Below, piece by piece: positions 1-7,936 of a DNA stretch of 11,094 nt. The notes below the pieces were generated by a model. It searched no databases. It saw nothing but the letters and a program-made list of their open reading frames with translations, and was not told the origin of the DNA. This DNA is from Gammaproteobacteria bacterium (GTDB taxonomy: Bacteria; Pseudomonadota; Gammaproteobacteria; Steroidobacterales; BM003). A program made the translations under genes and the position numbers. The stretch lies in NCBI GenBank assembly GCA_026193125.1, contig JAPHSC010000022.1, positions 1-11,094 of the forward strand. Direction: 5' to 3'. Numbering within the stretch: the stretch's first letter is position 1; every line of letters starts with the position of its first letter.

Positions 1-1
1 C

Positions 2-589
2 GCGCAGATCAGTCGCGGCGCCGATAATGGACGCAATCATATTATCAACAACGATCTTGTGCCCACCGTTTTCGCCATGGCCACGCCCATGACGAATCGC
101 AGCCCGGAGGCGCTAAGCCGGGGTTTACGCGTGGTAACCCGTGAGGACACGCGCTGGGGTCGCTGCGACATCAAGAGCACCTCGCTGCTGGCGAATATCC
201 TGCTGTATTCGGAAGCCAATGCACTGGATGCCCAGGAGTGCTTGCTGCACAGGAACGGCATATTGACCGAAGGTTCCACCAGCAGTGTTTTCGTAGTCCG
301 GGACGGCAAAGTCTACGCTCCACCCTACTCTTGCGGCATCCTGCCTGGAACCACTCGTGACCTGGTAGCGGAACTGTGCGAGGCGAACAATACACCGGTC
401 AACCTGGCACAGATTACAGTGGAAGATTTAGGCTTGGCCGATGAGATCTGGTTGGCCAGTTCCACCCGGGAACTACTTCCGGTAACCCGCCTGGACCAAG
501 CCCCCGTCGGCGACGGGCATCCGGGGCCGCTCTGGCGTGTAATAGACTCTGCGTTCCAACGGTACAAGGCGGAGCAAATCAGTGGCTGA
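2..589 (+). CDS. dat: D-amino-acid aminotransferase, 5'-truncated by window edge
   Basis: Class IV PLP-dependent aminotransferase that interconverts D-alanine/2-oxoglutarate and pyruvate/D-glutamate, supplying D-amino acids for peptidoglycan in the cytoplasm. The frame is open from base 2, giving about 195 C-terminal residues of a family usually near 285, so the start lies outside the window. Seen here: an SRG motif followed by GRNH, whose Arg-x-His (residues 11 and 13 of the fragment) matches the substrate-carboxylate pair of D-amino-acid transaminases and argues against IlvE; CDIKS with the catalytic PLP lysine at fragment residue 58 (codon 173-175); then LTEGSTSSVF and GILPGTTRDLV, the usual cofactor-binding segments. 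Its last 8 bases overlap the next gene, ybeD, suggesting co-transcription and translational coupling. An aminodeoxychorismate-lyase or IlvE function is possible but less likely. Confidence 0.87.
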   Translation, partial: AQISRGADNGRNHIINNDLVPTVFAMATPMTNRSPEALSRGLRVVTREDTRWGRCDIKSTSLLANILLYSEANALDAQECLLHRNGILTEGSTSSVFVVRDGKVYAPPYSCGILPGTTRDLVAELCEANNTPVNLAQITVEDLGLADEIWLASSTRELLPVTRLDQAPVGDGHPGPLWRVIDSAFQRYKAEQISG

Positions 590-845
590 GGAATCCCTGA
601 TTGAATTTCCATGCCCGTTCCCGATCAAGGTATTCGGCAAGGACACTTTGGAGTTCCGCGCGGCCACCCTGGAAATCGTGCAAACCCATGCCGGTAGCGT
701 CGACGACCCGCAAATTTCGGAGCGTGTCAGCGGTGCTGGTCAATACCTGGCTTTGACCTACACCATTACTGCGCAAAGCAAGCAGCAACTTGACAGCATC
801 TACCAATCCCTGACCGTCTGCGAACATGTGTTGATGGCCCTATAG
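582..845 (+). CDS. ybeD: YbeD-like DUF493 small ACT-fold protein
   Basis: An 87-residue cytoplasmic protein of the DUF493/YbeD family, the same length as E. coli YbeD. The family has an ACT-like alpha/beta fold and commonly lies beside lipB; its molecular role is not firmly established, and regulation of lipoate or amino-acid metabolism is only suggested by fold and context. Visible family features are the N-terminal LIEFPCPFPIKVFG stretch, a central helix ending VQTHAG, and the C-terminal SIYQSLTVCEHVLMAL. The start is GTG at 582, supported by AAGGCGGAG at 566-574 with 7 bases between GGAG and the start; no ATG lies nearby in this frame. It overlaps the dat stop by 8 bases, so the two are probably coupled. 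Confidence 0.9.
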   Translation: MAEESLIEFPCPFPIKVFGKDTLEFRAATLEIVQTHAGSVDDPQISERVSGAGQYLALTYTITAQSKQQLDSIYQSLTVCEHVLMAL

Positions 846-856
846 GGAGGCTGCGA

Positions 857-887
857 TCTGGTCATGAACGTGTATTCTGTGACCAGA
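857..887. repeat. Perfect 8-bp inverted repeat in the ybeD-lipB gap
   Basis: TCTGGTCA at 857-864 and its exact complement TGACCAGA at 880-887 are separated by 15 bases. There is no T-run after the second arm, so it does not look like an intrinsic terminator on either strand. It could be an operator (arms about two helical turns apart), or an RNA hairpin in the ybeD-lipB transcript. The TGGT/ACCA half-sites recall GntR/FadR-type operators, but the spacing is far wider than a FadR site. The repeat is directly visible; its function is unknown. Confidence 0.6.
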
Positions 888-1005
888 CAATCCAGCTTCC
901 ATACTGCCAATCTTCGCGAGCATGCTCACATACAAACGATTAACGCCTTGCATATGTATCTATTCGCCAGCAATCTAATTCGTCCAGGTTAAATCAGAGA
1001 CTCCC

Positions 1006-1656
1006 TTGCCCGTGCACGTTCCTACCCTCAAATACCTTGGGCTTGTCGACTACGAGCCCACCTGGAGACGCATGCAGGCGATCACCGATGTCAGAGATGA
1101 AAACACAGCGGACGAAATCTGGTTTTTGCAGCACCCGCCGGTATTCACTCTCGGCATGAACGCCAGCACGGAACACCTGCTGGCACCCGGCGACATTCCG
1201 GTGATACCCATCGATCGCGGTGGGCAGGTCACTTACCATGGGCCCGGACAATTGGTTGTCTATCCGCTAATAGACCTGCGTCGCGCCGGCCTGGGAGTCC
1301 GGGACATGGTCACGGCGCTGGAACGGTCGGTGTGCGAACTTGCCGCAGAGTACGGCATCCCGGCCTACCCCCGGGCAGATGCCCCCGGCGTCTATGTGAA
1401 CGGCGCGAAGCTGGCCAGCATCGGTCTGCGTGTGCGCCGCGGCTGCAGCTATCATGGCCTGGCATTTAACCTGGATATGGATTTGGAGCCGTTTTCCCGC
1501 ATCAATCCCTGCGGTTACCAGGACCTGAAAATCACCCAGCTTAGCGAACTCGGGGGACCCTCAGACGCTGCATCAGTAGCCAGGGAACTCGCGCCTCGTC
1601 TGCTGCATCACCTGGGCTTCGACACCGTGTCCGCACCGGTTTTTAGCCCTGTCTGA
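1006..1656 (+). CDS. lipB: Octanoyl-[ACP]:protein N-octanoyltransferase LipB
   Basis: Transfers octanoate from acyl carrier protein to the lipoyl-domain lysine of pyruvate and 2-oxoglutarate dehydrogenases and of the glycine cleavage H protein, the first step of lipoate assembly. The 216 residues match the family length. RGGQVTYHGPGQ at about 71-82 is the substrate-binding signature, and the catalytic pair K135 (NGAKLASIG) and C169 (INPCGYQD) fall at the same numbers as in E. coli LipB. The start is uncertain: an in-frame stop at 976-978 leaves TTG 1006 or GTG 1012; TTG is taken because a weak GAGA at 997-1000 lies 5 bases before it. The 160-base gap after ybeD suggests possible independent expression. 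Its 3' end overlaps convergent murU by 14 bases. lipA, a frequent partner, does not follow. Confidence 0.94.
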   Translation: MPVHVPTLKYLGLVDYEPTWRRMQAITDVRDENTADEIWFLQHPPVFTLGMNASTEHLLAPGDIPVIPIDRGGQVTYHGPGQLVVYPLIDLRRAGLGVRDMVTALERSVCELAAEYGIPAYPRADAPGVYVNGAKLASIGLRVRRGCSYHGLAFNLDMDLEPFSRINPCGYQDLKITQLSELGGPSDAASVARELAPRLLHHLGFDTVSAPVFSPV

Positions 1657-2308
1657 GCTGCGACTCCAGGCGCGCAAGCCGCTCGACTGTACCCACGTCA
1701 GACCAGGTCCCCGTATACAGGATTCCCGACACGCGCTCAGTTGACATCGCCGCCCTGAGTAATGGAGCGAGCGGAAAAGCTCCATGCGTGCACGCGGCAA
1801 ACAAGTCCGGATGCAGGAGGCTGATGCCGGAGAAAGTCAGTTTTTCACCACCATCGGCCCTGACCCGACCCTGCTCAAGTACGAAGTCGCCAGCGACATT
1901 GTGTGCGGGGTTGGGCACCAGGACCAGTCGTGCCAGATCGTCACCTTCGAGGGCAAGACTGGAAAAATCGAAGGGGCAATAAATATCCGCGTTTACCAGC
2001 AGGAAAGGCTGTTCACCCAGCAAAGGCAGGGCATGAAAAACTCCGCCTCCGGTCTCCAGTGCCGGATGGGGCTCCTGTGAATATTGCAGCGAAAGACCAA
2101 AGGCCGAACCGTCTCCCAGGAAGTCGCTAATCTGCTCTCCCAGCCAGGACAGGTTAATCACGACCTCGCGCACCCCGGCCAGGGCAAGTCCACGCAGGTG
2201 GTACTCGATCAAGCAACTGCCGGCTACGCGCAAGAGTGGTTTTGGGCGCATATCGGTGAGCGGACGCATGCGTTCGCCTCTCCCGGCCGCCAGGACCATG
2301 GCCTTCAA
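1643..2308 (-). CDS. murU: N-acetylmuramate alpha-1-phosphate uridylyltransferase MurU
   Basis: Converts MurNAc-1-phosphate plus UTP to UDP-MurNAc, the last step of the cytoplasmic peptidoglycan salvage route that bypasses de novo UDP-MurNAc synthesis. The 221 residues form a single nucleotidyltransferase domain: LAAGRGERMRPLT (residues 6-18) with PKPLL for nucleotide binding, LETGGG (84-89), VNADIY with metal-binding D108, and WSDVGT near the C-terminus. The length is close to Pseudomonas MurU, and there is no hexapeptide-repeat acetyltransferase domain, unlike GlmU. The start is TTG at 2308: it gives the family N-terminus MKAM, and GAGGA (plus-strand 2316-2320) sits 7 bases upstream, whereas the ATG at codon 4 would be too distant. 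The start overlaps the amgK stop (TTGA), so the two are coupled. Other sugar nucleotidyltransferase functions cannot be excluded, but the pairing with amgK is decisive. Confidence 0.93.
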   Translation of the reverse strand: MKAMVLAAGRGERMRPLTDMRPKPLLRVAGSCLIEYHLRGLALAGVREVVINLSWLGEQISDFLGDGSAFGLSLQYSQEPHPALETGGGVFHALPLLGEQPFLLVNADIYCPFDFSSLALEGDDLARLVLVPNPAHNVAGDFVLEQGRVRADGGEKLTFSGISLLHPDLFAACTHGAFPLAPLLRAAMSTERVSGILYTGTWSDVGTVERLARLESQLRQG

Positions 2309-3345
2309 TGGCCGGTCCTCGAAATTTGCTCGTCACCCAGAGACAAAACATCTGACTCCAGCAACTTTGCAAACTTCCTTAAGGGTCTAAAACGGGGCGC
2401 AATTACTCGTATATAAGACAGCGTACGCGGTATATCCGCCATATAAACCGGCTTTCCATCGCGGTACCAAAGCCGGGCGAATATGCCGCTGGCTTTCAGG
2501 TGTCTCTGCAGACCCATCAGGTCGAACCAGGACAGGAACTGCTCTTCGCTGCTCCCCACCTGCAGACCCAGTTTTCCCACCCTGTCACGGAACTCAAGCG
2601 CCCATGCCCGCACTCGTTGCTCCGGCCAGCTGATATAGCAATCACGCAGCAGAGACACCAGGTCGTAGGTAACCGGGCCGCACACGGAGTCCTGAAAATC
2701 GAGCACACCTGGATTATGCGCATCACAACGCATCAGGTTGCGCGAATGGTAGTCACGATGAACAAAAACGCGGGGCTGGGTCAACACTTGCTCGCGTATC
2801 CAGGCAAAAGCCTCTGTTGCCGCCCGCCAAATACCGGATTCCGGTCCCAGGCCCAGGTGGCGCTCCAGCAACCAGTCGGTGAACAGGGCCATTTCCCGAT
2901 CCAACAGTTCCTGGTCATAGGGCGGCAGGGTCTGAGCCTCGACAACCAGGTTGGATTGCATCAGGGCGAGGCTGTACAGGGCGTCACGGTAGAGGGTATC
3001 GGCCAACCCGGGGTCTCGCCGCAATTCGTCCAGGTAGGTCAGGGTCCCCAGGTCCTCGAGCAGCAGAAATCCCCGCTCCAGGTCCTGGGCATAACAGTCC
3101 GGAGCGTGCACTGAAGCCTTGCGTAGCATCGTTGCAACTCTCAAAAAAGGCTCGGAATCCTCCTTGTCCGGAGGCGCATCCATGGCAATCCAGGTCCGCC
3201 CCTGGCCGCTAATTCGGAAATATCGCCTGAAGCTAGCGTCTTCACTGGCCTTTTCCAGTGTAAAATCCCCCGGACCCAGTTCTGCCTGCAACCACTTCCG
3301 CAAAAGCGCTACCCGGGAGTCGGAAGTCGGCAATAGATGAGACAT
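2305..3345 (-). CDS. amgK: N-acetylmuramate/N-acetylglucosamine 1-kinase AmgK
   Basis: Anomeric sugar kinase that phosphorylates MurNAc (and GlcNAc) at C1, feeding MurU in peptidoglycan recycling. The 346 residues have the aminoglycoside-phosphotransferase/choline-kinase-like fold: a small N-lobe with LLLEDLG (94-100), then HRDYHSRNL (196-204) with catalytic D198 and N203, and LDFQD (215-219) with metal-binding D216. It is unlikely to be an antibiotic kinase because of the murU partner and the lptD neighbourhood, which match the Pseudomonas amgK-murU locus. The start is ATG at 3345; no good Shine-Dalgarno sequence precedes it. It is transcribed away from lptD with only 49 bases between the two starts, so the promoters must share that gap or run into the opposite coding region. 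By family knowledge this pathway lowers dependence on MurA, the fosfomycin target. Confidence 0.93.
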   Translation of the reverse strand: MSHLLPTSDSRVALLRKWLQAELGPGDFTLEKASEDASFRRYFRISGQGRTWIAMDAPPDKEDSEPFLRVATMLRKASVHAPDCYAQDLERGFLLLEDLGTLTYLDELRRDPGLADTLYRDALYSLALMQSNLVVEAQTLPPYDQELLDREMALFTDWLLERHLGLGPESGIWRAATEAFAWIREQVLTQPRVFVHRDYHSRNLMRCDAHNPGVLDFQDSVCGPVTYDLVSLLRDCYISWPEQRVRAWALEFRDRVGKLGLQVGSSEEQFLSWFDLMGLQRHLKASGIFARLWYRDGKPVYMADIPRTLSYIRVIAPRFRPLRKFAKLLESDVLSLGDEQISRTGH

Positions 3346-3394
3346 TCAGCAGGTTTGAGGGCACTGGGAATCCGTGCCATTGTAGCGAGCATTG
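3346..3394. promoter_or_regulatory. Divergent amgK / lptD start region
   Basis: Only 49 bases separate the divergent amgK and lptD starts. A promoter for each direction must lie here or within the N-terminal part of the opposite gene. I see no convincing -35/-10 pair or sigma-E-type box on either strand. GCGAG at 3385-3389 is the only plausible ribosome-binding element for lptD. Confidence 0.35.
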
Positions 3395-5581
3395 ATGAAA
3401 ACCATACGCCAGCAGATCCTCCTAGTCCTCTTGCTCTGTCCCGCGCTGGCGCTGGCCGACGGGGATGTTTGCGAGGTGGGCCCGCAGGAGGATGACCCTG
3501 TGCTGCGGGAAAGTGAATTCTGGCCGACATTACCGCAAGACGCGTTAGAAATCACCGCCGATTACGCCGAGATACAACGGACGGGTGAGGGCAAGGTCAG
3601 TGGCAATGTACGTGTGCGTCACAATGAACAGGCATTATTGGCCGACGAAGCGCTCTTTAACACCGAGGACCTGAGCTTTGCCCTGAGCGGCAATGTACGA
3701 CTTCTCAGCCCGACCCTGATGTTGACGGGTAAGGACGCCAACGTCCTGAATAGTGAACGCAGGGTCCAGTTCTCCGAATCCGAGTTCATTATGCCGGGGG
3801 TTGGCCGGGGCTCCGCCGGACACCTGGATGCGCCTGAACAAGGAGTGATTCAACTTGAGGCAGTGGCGTTCACCACCTGCCCGGTTGGCAACGATGACTG
3901 GCTGTTGGTTGCCGACCGTATTAGCCTCGACCGCGAGCAAGGCACTGGCGTAGCGCGGGGTGCCAAATTTCGGTTCAAGGGAGTACCCATTCTCTACTCC
4001 CCATACTTTTCCTTTCCGCTGAGTGATGCGCGCAAGTCGGGAATCCTGATCCCCAAGGTAGGCACGTCCTCCCGCACCGGAACTGAAATCGAAGTGCCTT
4101 TTTACCTCAATCTGGCGCCCAATTACGACTTCACCTTTTCACCTAACTGGATGAGCAGACGCGGTGTCCTGCTACAAAATGAATTTCGCTACATTTCCGA
4201 AATCAACCAGGGCAAGTTGGATTTTGACTACCTGCCTGATGACAAGGTAAGTGGAGATAACAGGATACTTTCCAGGGTTTTCCATCAGACGCGCTGGGAA
4301 CAAGGCTGGTGGGCCACACTGGATGCGACAGATGTCTCCGATAGCGGCTACTTTGAGGATTTTGGCGGTAGCACCAGTCTGACCAGTCAAACCCAGTTGG
4401 CACGCAGTCTTCGGCTCGAGTATCACGGCCTGAACTGGTCATTTCTGGGCAGGGTGCAAAATTATCAGACCCTGGACGAGAGCATTACTGAAGAGCAGCA
4501 GCCTTATACTCGGGCGCCGCAGCTTGTGGCCCATGGTTACTGGCCCGATGCGCTCATGGGTATGACTCTGGAACTCGGCTCGGAGCTTGTGCGCTTCCAG
4601 CGTGATGTCGGCGTTACCGGCACACGTCTGAACGTGGCGCCGCAGGTCAGTCTCCCCCTCGGCACATCAAGTATGTACCTGACACCAAGCATTGAGTGGG
4701 AATTCACGGGTTATGCGCTGGAAAATGTCGAGCCCGGAGCAGACCGCAACCCGGCACGTGATACACCCATCTTCAGTGTCGACAGCGGGCTGGTACTTGA
4801 TCGGCTCGTTGGTGGAAGGCGCAACCTGATTTCCACCCTGGAGCCGCGTCTGCAATATGTTTACATACCCTACCGAAACCAGGACGATTTACCCATCTTC
4901 GATACCGGAATACCTGACACAAACCTGGTGCAGTTGTTCCAGCGTGACCGCTTCGCCGGCCCGGACCGGGTTGGCGACACCAACCAGGTGACCGCGGGAC
5001 TGACTACCAGGCTGCTTGACCCGGATACTGGCCGCCAGTATCTTGCCGCCACCATTGGCGGGCAATACTACTTTGCAGATCAAAAAGTTACCTTGCCGGG
5101 GACCTTGCCGGGTTCAACTGATAGCTCGGATCTTTTCGCCAAGCTGGAATACGGCCTTTTTAACCGCTGGAATCTCGGTCTGGAAACCCAATGGCAGCCC
5201 GCAGATCGCGTAGCCCAGAAAAATGTTGCGAGAATTCAGTACAATCCGAGTGACCGGAGGGTTTTGAACCTGGCTTACCGCATGCAACGCGATACCCTGG
5301 AACAAACAGACGTGTCATTCTCCTGGCCTATAGGGGAGCAATGGAACGCCGTGGGGCGCTGGAATTACTCCCTCATGGATAACCGAACACTGGATAGCCT
5401 TGTTGGTGTGGAATATGAAAGCTGCTGTTGGGCTATCCGCCTGGTTTCGCGCACATACATTGCCACGCGCGCAGGCGAGCAAGACAATTCCATCATGCTG
5501 CAGTTCAATTTCAAGGGATTGAGCAGCCTGGGCTCGCAAGCGGAACGTACACTTTCCCAAAGCATTCTTGGATACGATTAG
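3395..5581 (+). CDS. lptD: LPS-assembly outer-membrane protein LptD
   Basis: Beta-barrel translocon that, with lipoprotein LptE, inserts lipopolysaccharide into the outer leaflet of the outer membrane. The 728 residues (E. coli 784) start with a signal peptide, probably cut after ALA21. An OstA/LptA-like periplasmic domain follows at about 50-150 (ITADYAEIQRTG, SGNVRV), then the barrel, beginning around YFSFPLSDARKSGILIP. The four cysteines of the two interdomain disulfides are all present: C26, C162 (FTTCPVG), and adjacent C677 and C678 (ESCCWAI); a further cysteine, C15, lies in the signal peptide. The start is ATG 3395; the preceding in-frame TTG at 3392 would add only one residue. surA follows after 9 bases, fitting a biogenesis partnership, since SurA escorts LptD across the periplasm. 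Full length, with no sign of frameshift. Confidence 0.96.
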   Translation: MKTIRQQILLVLLLCPALALADGDVCEVGPQEDDPVLRESEFWPTLPQDALEITADYAEIQRTGEGKVSGNVRVRHNEQALLADEALFNTEDLSFALSGNVRLLSPTLMLTGKDANVLNSERRVQFSESEFIMPGVGRGSAGHLDAPEQGVIQLEAVAFTTCPVGNDDWLLVADRISLDREQGTGVARGAKFRFKGVPILYSPYFSFPLSDARKSGILIPKVGTSSRTGTEIEVPFYLNLAPNYDFTFSPNWMSRRGVLLQNEFRYISEINQGKLDFDYLPDDKVSGDNRILSRVFHQTRWEQGWWATLDATDVSDSGYFEDFGGSTSLTSQTQLARSLRLEYHGLNWSFLGRVQNYQTLDESITEEQQPYTRAPQLVAHGYWPDALMGMTLELGSELVRFQRDVGVTGTRLNVAPQVSLPLGTSSMYLTPSIEWEFTGYALENVEPGADRNPARDTPIFSVDSGLVLDRLVGGRRNLISTLEPRLQYVYIPYRNQDDLPIFDTGIPDTNLVQLFQRDRFAGPDRVGDTNQVTAGLTTRLLDPDTGRQYLAATIGGQYYFADQKVTLPGTLPGSTDSSDLFAKLEYGLFNRWNLGLETQWQPADRVAQKNVARIQYNPSDRRVLNLAYRMQRDTLEQTDVSFSWPIGEQWNAVGRWNYSLMDNRTLDSLVGVEYESCCWAIRLVSRTYIATRAGEQDNSIMLQFNFKGLSSLGSQAERTLSQSILGYD

Positions 5582-5590
5582 GAAATATTG

Positions 5591-6913
5591 TTGAACATGA
5601 TCTTTATCAGAAACACATTGGCCGCGCTGCTGCTTGCCGCTGCGGTGCTTGGCCCTACAACCGTCCTGGCCCAGACTCGCGAGTTGAGTACCTCGGGTCA
5701 ACTGCTGGACCGTGTCGTCGCGCAGGTAGATGAGGGTGTGGTGCTGCAAAGCGAACTGGATGAGCAAATGCAGATGATTGCAGCCCGGCTGGCCGAGCAG
5801 AAAGTCGAATTACCCCCTGCCAACATCTTCCAGCAGCAAGTGCTCGATCGGCTGATACTGACCGAGATACAGATGCAACGCGCCAAGAGCCTGGATATTC
5901 GCGTGTCCGACGAACAACTCAATGGCGCCCTGGCAAACGTAGCCGCGCGCCACGAAATCCCTTTCGACGAACTGCCCCAGGTCCTGGCCAAAGAGGGCAT
6001 AGACTACCCGACCTATCGCGAAGAGATGCGTCGCGAAATGATCATGTCCCAGTTGCGGCAACGCGATGTCGAGGCACGCATAAATATCACGCCACGGGAA
6101 CTGGAACAGTACCTGGCGAAACAAAGTCAACGGCTGGATGCGAATGCCGAATACGAGGTGGCCCATATCCTGGTCAGCCTGCCGGCCAGCGCCACGCCTG
6201 AACAAATCCAGGTGGGCGAAACCCGGGCACGGGAAATCTATAGCAAGTTGATGCAGGGTGCCGACTTCGGGCAGACCGCGGTGGCCTCATCGGATGCCAG
6301 GGATGCGCTGGAAGGCGGTTACCTGGGTTGGCTGAAGTCCGGTGAAGTTCCTACTCTTTTTGCCGACATTATCCCCACGCTGGGCAAGGGCCAGGTATCG
6401 GAGCCTGTACGCAGTGGCAGTGGTTTTCACATCATCAGGCTGATCAGCCTGCGGGGTGTGGACCCGGTGATTGTTGACCAGATTCATGCCCGTCATATTC
6501 TTATTCGGACCAATGAGATCCTGGATAATGCCGCGGCTCGTCAGAAGCTCGAGGATATTCGCAAGCGCATCGTTGACCAGGGTGAGGATTTCGCGACTCT
6601 CGCCGAGGTCACTTCGGACGATCCGGGTTCGGCCGCCGAGGGCGGTGACCTGGGCTGGGCCACACGCGGTCGCTTCGTGCCCGAATTCGAGGCGGTGGCG
6701 GATACCCTGCAGGATAACGAAATCAGCCAGCCTTTTCAGACCCAGTTCGGCTGGCACATCCTGCAGTTGCTGGGCAAACGCAAGTATGACAGCACCGCAG
6801 ACAATCGCCGCAACGAGGCTATCATGGCTCTGCGTCAACGCAAGGTGGTTGAGCAAACCGAGGTATGGCTGCGTCGCTTGCGGGATGAAGCCTTTGTGGA
6901 GATTCGGCTGTAA
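5591..6913 (+). CDS. surA: Periplasmic chaperone / peptidyl-prolyl isomerase SurA
   Basis: Periplasmic chaperone that carries unfolded outer-membrane proteins, including LptD, to the BAM complex. About 440 residues: a signal peptide (hydrophobic AALLLAAAVLG, probable cut after VLA near residue 27), the SurA N-terminal chaperone domain (about 35-180), two parvulin domains (about 187-289 with AHILVSLP and GGYLGWL, and about 297-397 with ARHILIRTN and GGDLGWA), and a C-terminal helix ending in EIRL. The start is ambiguous among TTG 5588, TTG 5591 and ATG 5597; TTG 5591 is preferred because AGGA at 5580-5583 lies 7 bases upstream, against 13 for the ATG and 4 for 5588. The mature protein is unaffected. 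It sits between lptD and pdxA, the standard order in many gammaproteobacteria. Confidence 0.95.
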   Translation: MNMIFIRNTLAALLLAAAVLGPTTVLAQTRELSTSGQLLDRVVAQVDEGVVLQSELDEQMQMIAARLAEQKVELPPANIFQQQVLDRLILTEIQMQRAKSLDIRVSDEQLNGALANVAARHEIPFDELPQVLAKEGIDYPTYREEMRREMIMSQLRQRDVEARINITPRELEQYLAKQSQRLDANAEYEVAHILVSLPASATPEQIQVGETRAREIYSKLMQGADFGQTAVASSDARDALEGGYLGWLKSGEVPTLFADIIPTLGKGQVSEPVRSGSGFHIIRLISLRGVDPVIVDQIHARHILIRTNEILDNAAARQKLEDIRKRIVDQGEDFATLAEVTSDDPGSAAEGGDLGWATRGRFVPEFEAVADTLQDNEISQPFQTQFGWHILQLLGKRKYDSTADNRRNEAIMALRQRKVVEQTEVWLRRLRDEAFVEIRL

Positions 6914-6934
6914 GGCCGGAGTGCCGACCAGTCA

Positions 6935-7936
6935 ATGGAAAAGTTGCCCTGCTTGATCCTTACCGCCGGCGAACCGGCTGGCATTGGGCCAGACCTGTGC
7001 CTCGCATTGGCCAACCAATCCTGGCCTGCGCGGCTGGCGGTAGCCAGCGATATTGAACTATTGCACCAGCGGGCACAGATGCTGGGAATAAAGTTATCGC
7101 TGAGAGAAACTGCCCTGGAAGACGTGTCCGAGCATGAACCCGGCAGTCTGCAGGTGCTGCACCGGCCGCTGGCCTCTGCGGTAGTTGCCGGCAGGCTCAA
7201 TGTCGGCAATGCCAGTCACGTATTGCAACTGCTGGATCTGGCCTGCGATGCATGCACCTCGGGCCTCGCTGATGCCATGGTGACTGCGCCGCTACAAAAA
7301 AGCGTGATCAACGATGCCGGAATCGCTTTCACCGGGCACACTGAATACCTGGCGCAAAGAACCGGCGCATCCATGCCGGTTATGTTGTTGACCAGTGGAA
7401 AAATGAAAGTAGCCCTGGCCACCACGCACCTGCCGCTGCGCGAGGTAGCGGACGCGATTACGGCAACGCTGCTGGAGCAGGTGCTGGAGGTATTGCTGCG
7501 CGATCTGCAGGCCCGCTTTGGCCTGAGCAATCCGCGATTGATGGTCTGCGGTCTTAACCCCCACGCAGGAGAATCCGGACACCTGGGGCTGGAAGAAATA
7601 AACATCATCACGCCTGTGCTGGATGCCTTCCGTGCCCGCGGGATTGCGCTTATCGGGCCAGTACCCGCCGACACCGCGTTTACCCCGGCCCAGCTTGCCC
7701 GTGCCGATGCCGTACTCGCCATGTACCACGACCAGGGTCTGCCGGTGATCAAGCATGCGGGCTTTGGCGAGGCGGTCAACGTCACCCTCGGTCTGCCTGT
7801 CATTCGCACCTCAGTGGATCATGGCACTGCCCTGGAGCTGGCCGGAACGGGGCGTGCCAGCGCCGCCAGCATGGAGGCCGCGGTGCGCCTTGCCATCGAA
7901 ATGGTGAACCATTCCGCCAGCGCAGGACAGGCATGA
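6935..7936 (+). CDS. pdxA: 4-hydroxythreonine-4-phosphate dehydrogenase PdxA
   Basis: NAD-dependent oxidation of 4-phosphohydroxy-L-threonine, whose decarboxylated product condenses with deoxyxylulose 5-phosphate (PdxJ) in pyridoxal 5'-phosphate synthesis; cytoplasmic homodimer. The 333 residues match the family. Seen: GEPAGIGPD at 12-20, GHTEYLA at 134-140, and the three metal-binding histidines H165 (ATTHLPL), H210 (GLNPHAGE) and H265 (YHDQGLP), each one residue from the E. coli number; then PVIRTSVDHGTA near the end. The start is ATG 6935, 21 bases after surA; the nearest purine-rich element, CCGGAG at 6915-6920, is 14 bases away and so weak, which suggests coupling to surA translation. 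The last 4 bases overlap rsmA. PLP made here is also the cofactor of the aminotransferase at the window's left edge. Confidence 0.96.
   Translation: MEKLPCLILTAGEPAGIGPDLCLALANQSWPARLAVASDIELLHQRAQMLGIKLSLRETALEDVSEHEPGSLQVLHRPLASAVVAGRLNVGNASHVLQLLDLACDACTSGLADAMVTAPLQKSVINDAGIAFTGHTEYLAQRTGASMPVMLLTSGKMKVALATTHLPLREVADAITATLLEQVLEVLLRDLQARFGLSNPRLMVCGLNPHAGESGHLGLEEINIITPVLDAFRARGIALIGPVPADTAFTPAQLARADAVLAMYHDQGLPVIKHAGFGEAVNVTLGLPVIRTSVDHGTALELAGTGRASAASMEAAVRLAIEMVNHSASAGQA

Noticed and set aside
864..992. A 42-codon open frame starting ATG at 864 in the ybeD-lipB gap.
   Set aside because: The nearest Shine-Dalgarno-like GGGAGG is 13 bases away, third-position GC is low compared with neighbouring genes, the product resembles nothing I recognise, and the start falls inside the inverted repeat.
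2500..3114. A 204-codon plus-strand open frame inside amgK.
   Set aside because: It lies wholly antisense to a gene with intact kinase motifs, and its composition is what the complement of GC-biased codons gives. There is no domain-like content or ribosome-binding site.
2305..3345. amgK as an aminoglycoside-resistance kinase.
   Set aside because: The fold is shared, but the overlap with murU and the divergent lptD neighbour identify it as the MurNAc/GlcNAc anomeric kinase.
6287..6856. A 189-codon minus-strand open frame inside surA, with similar long antisense frames in pdxA and lptD.
   Set aside because: These are antisense shadows of well-supported genes with no recognisable protein features.
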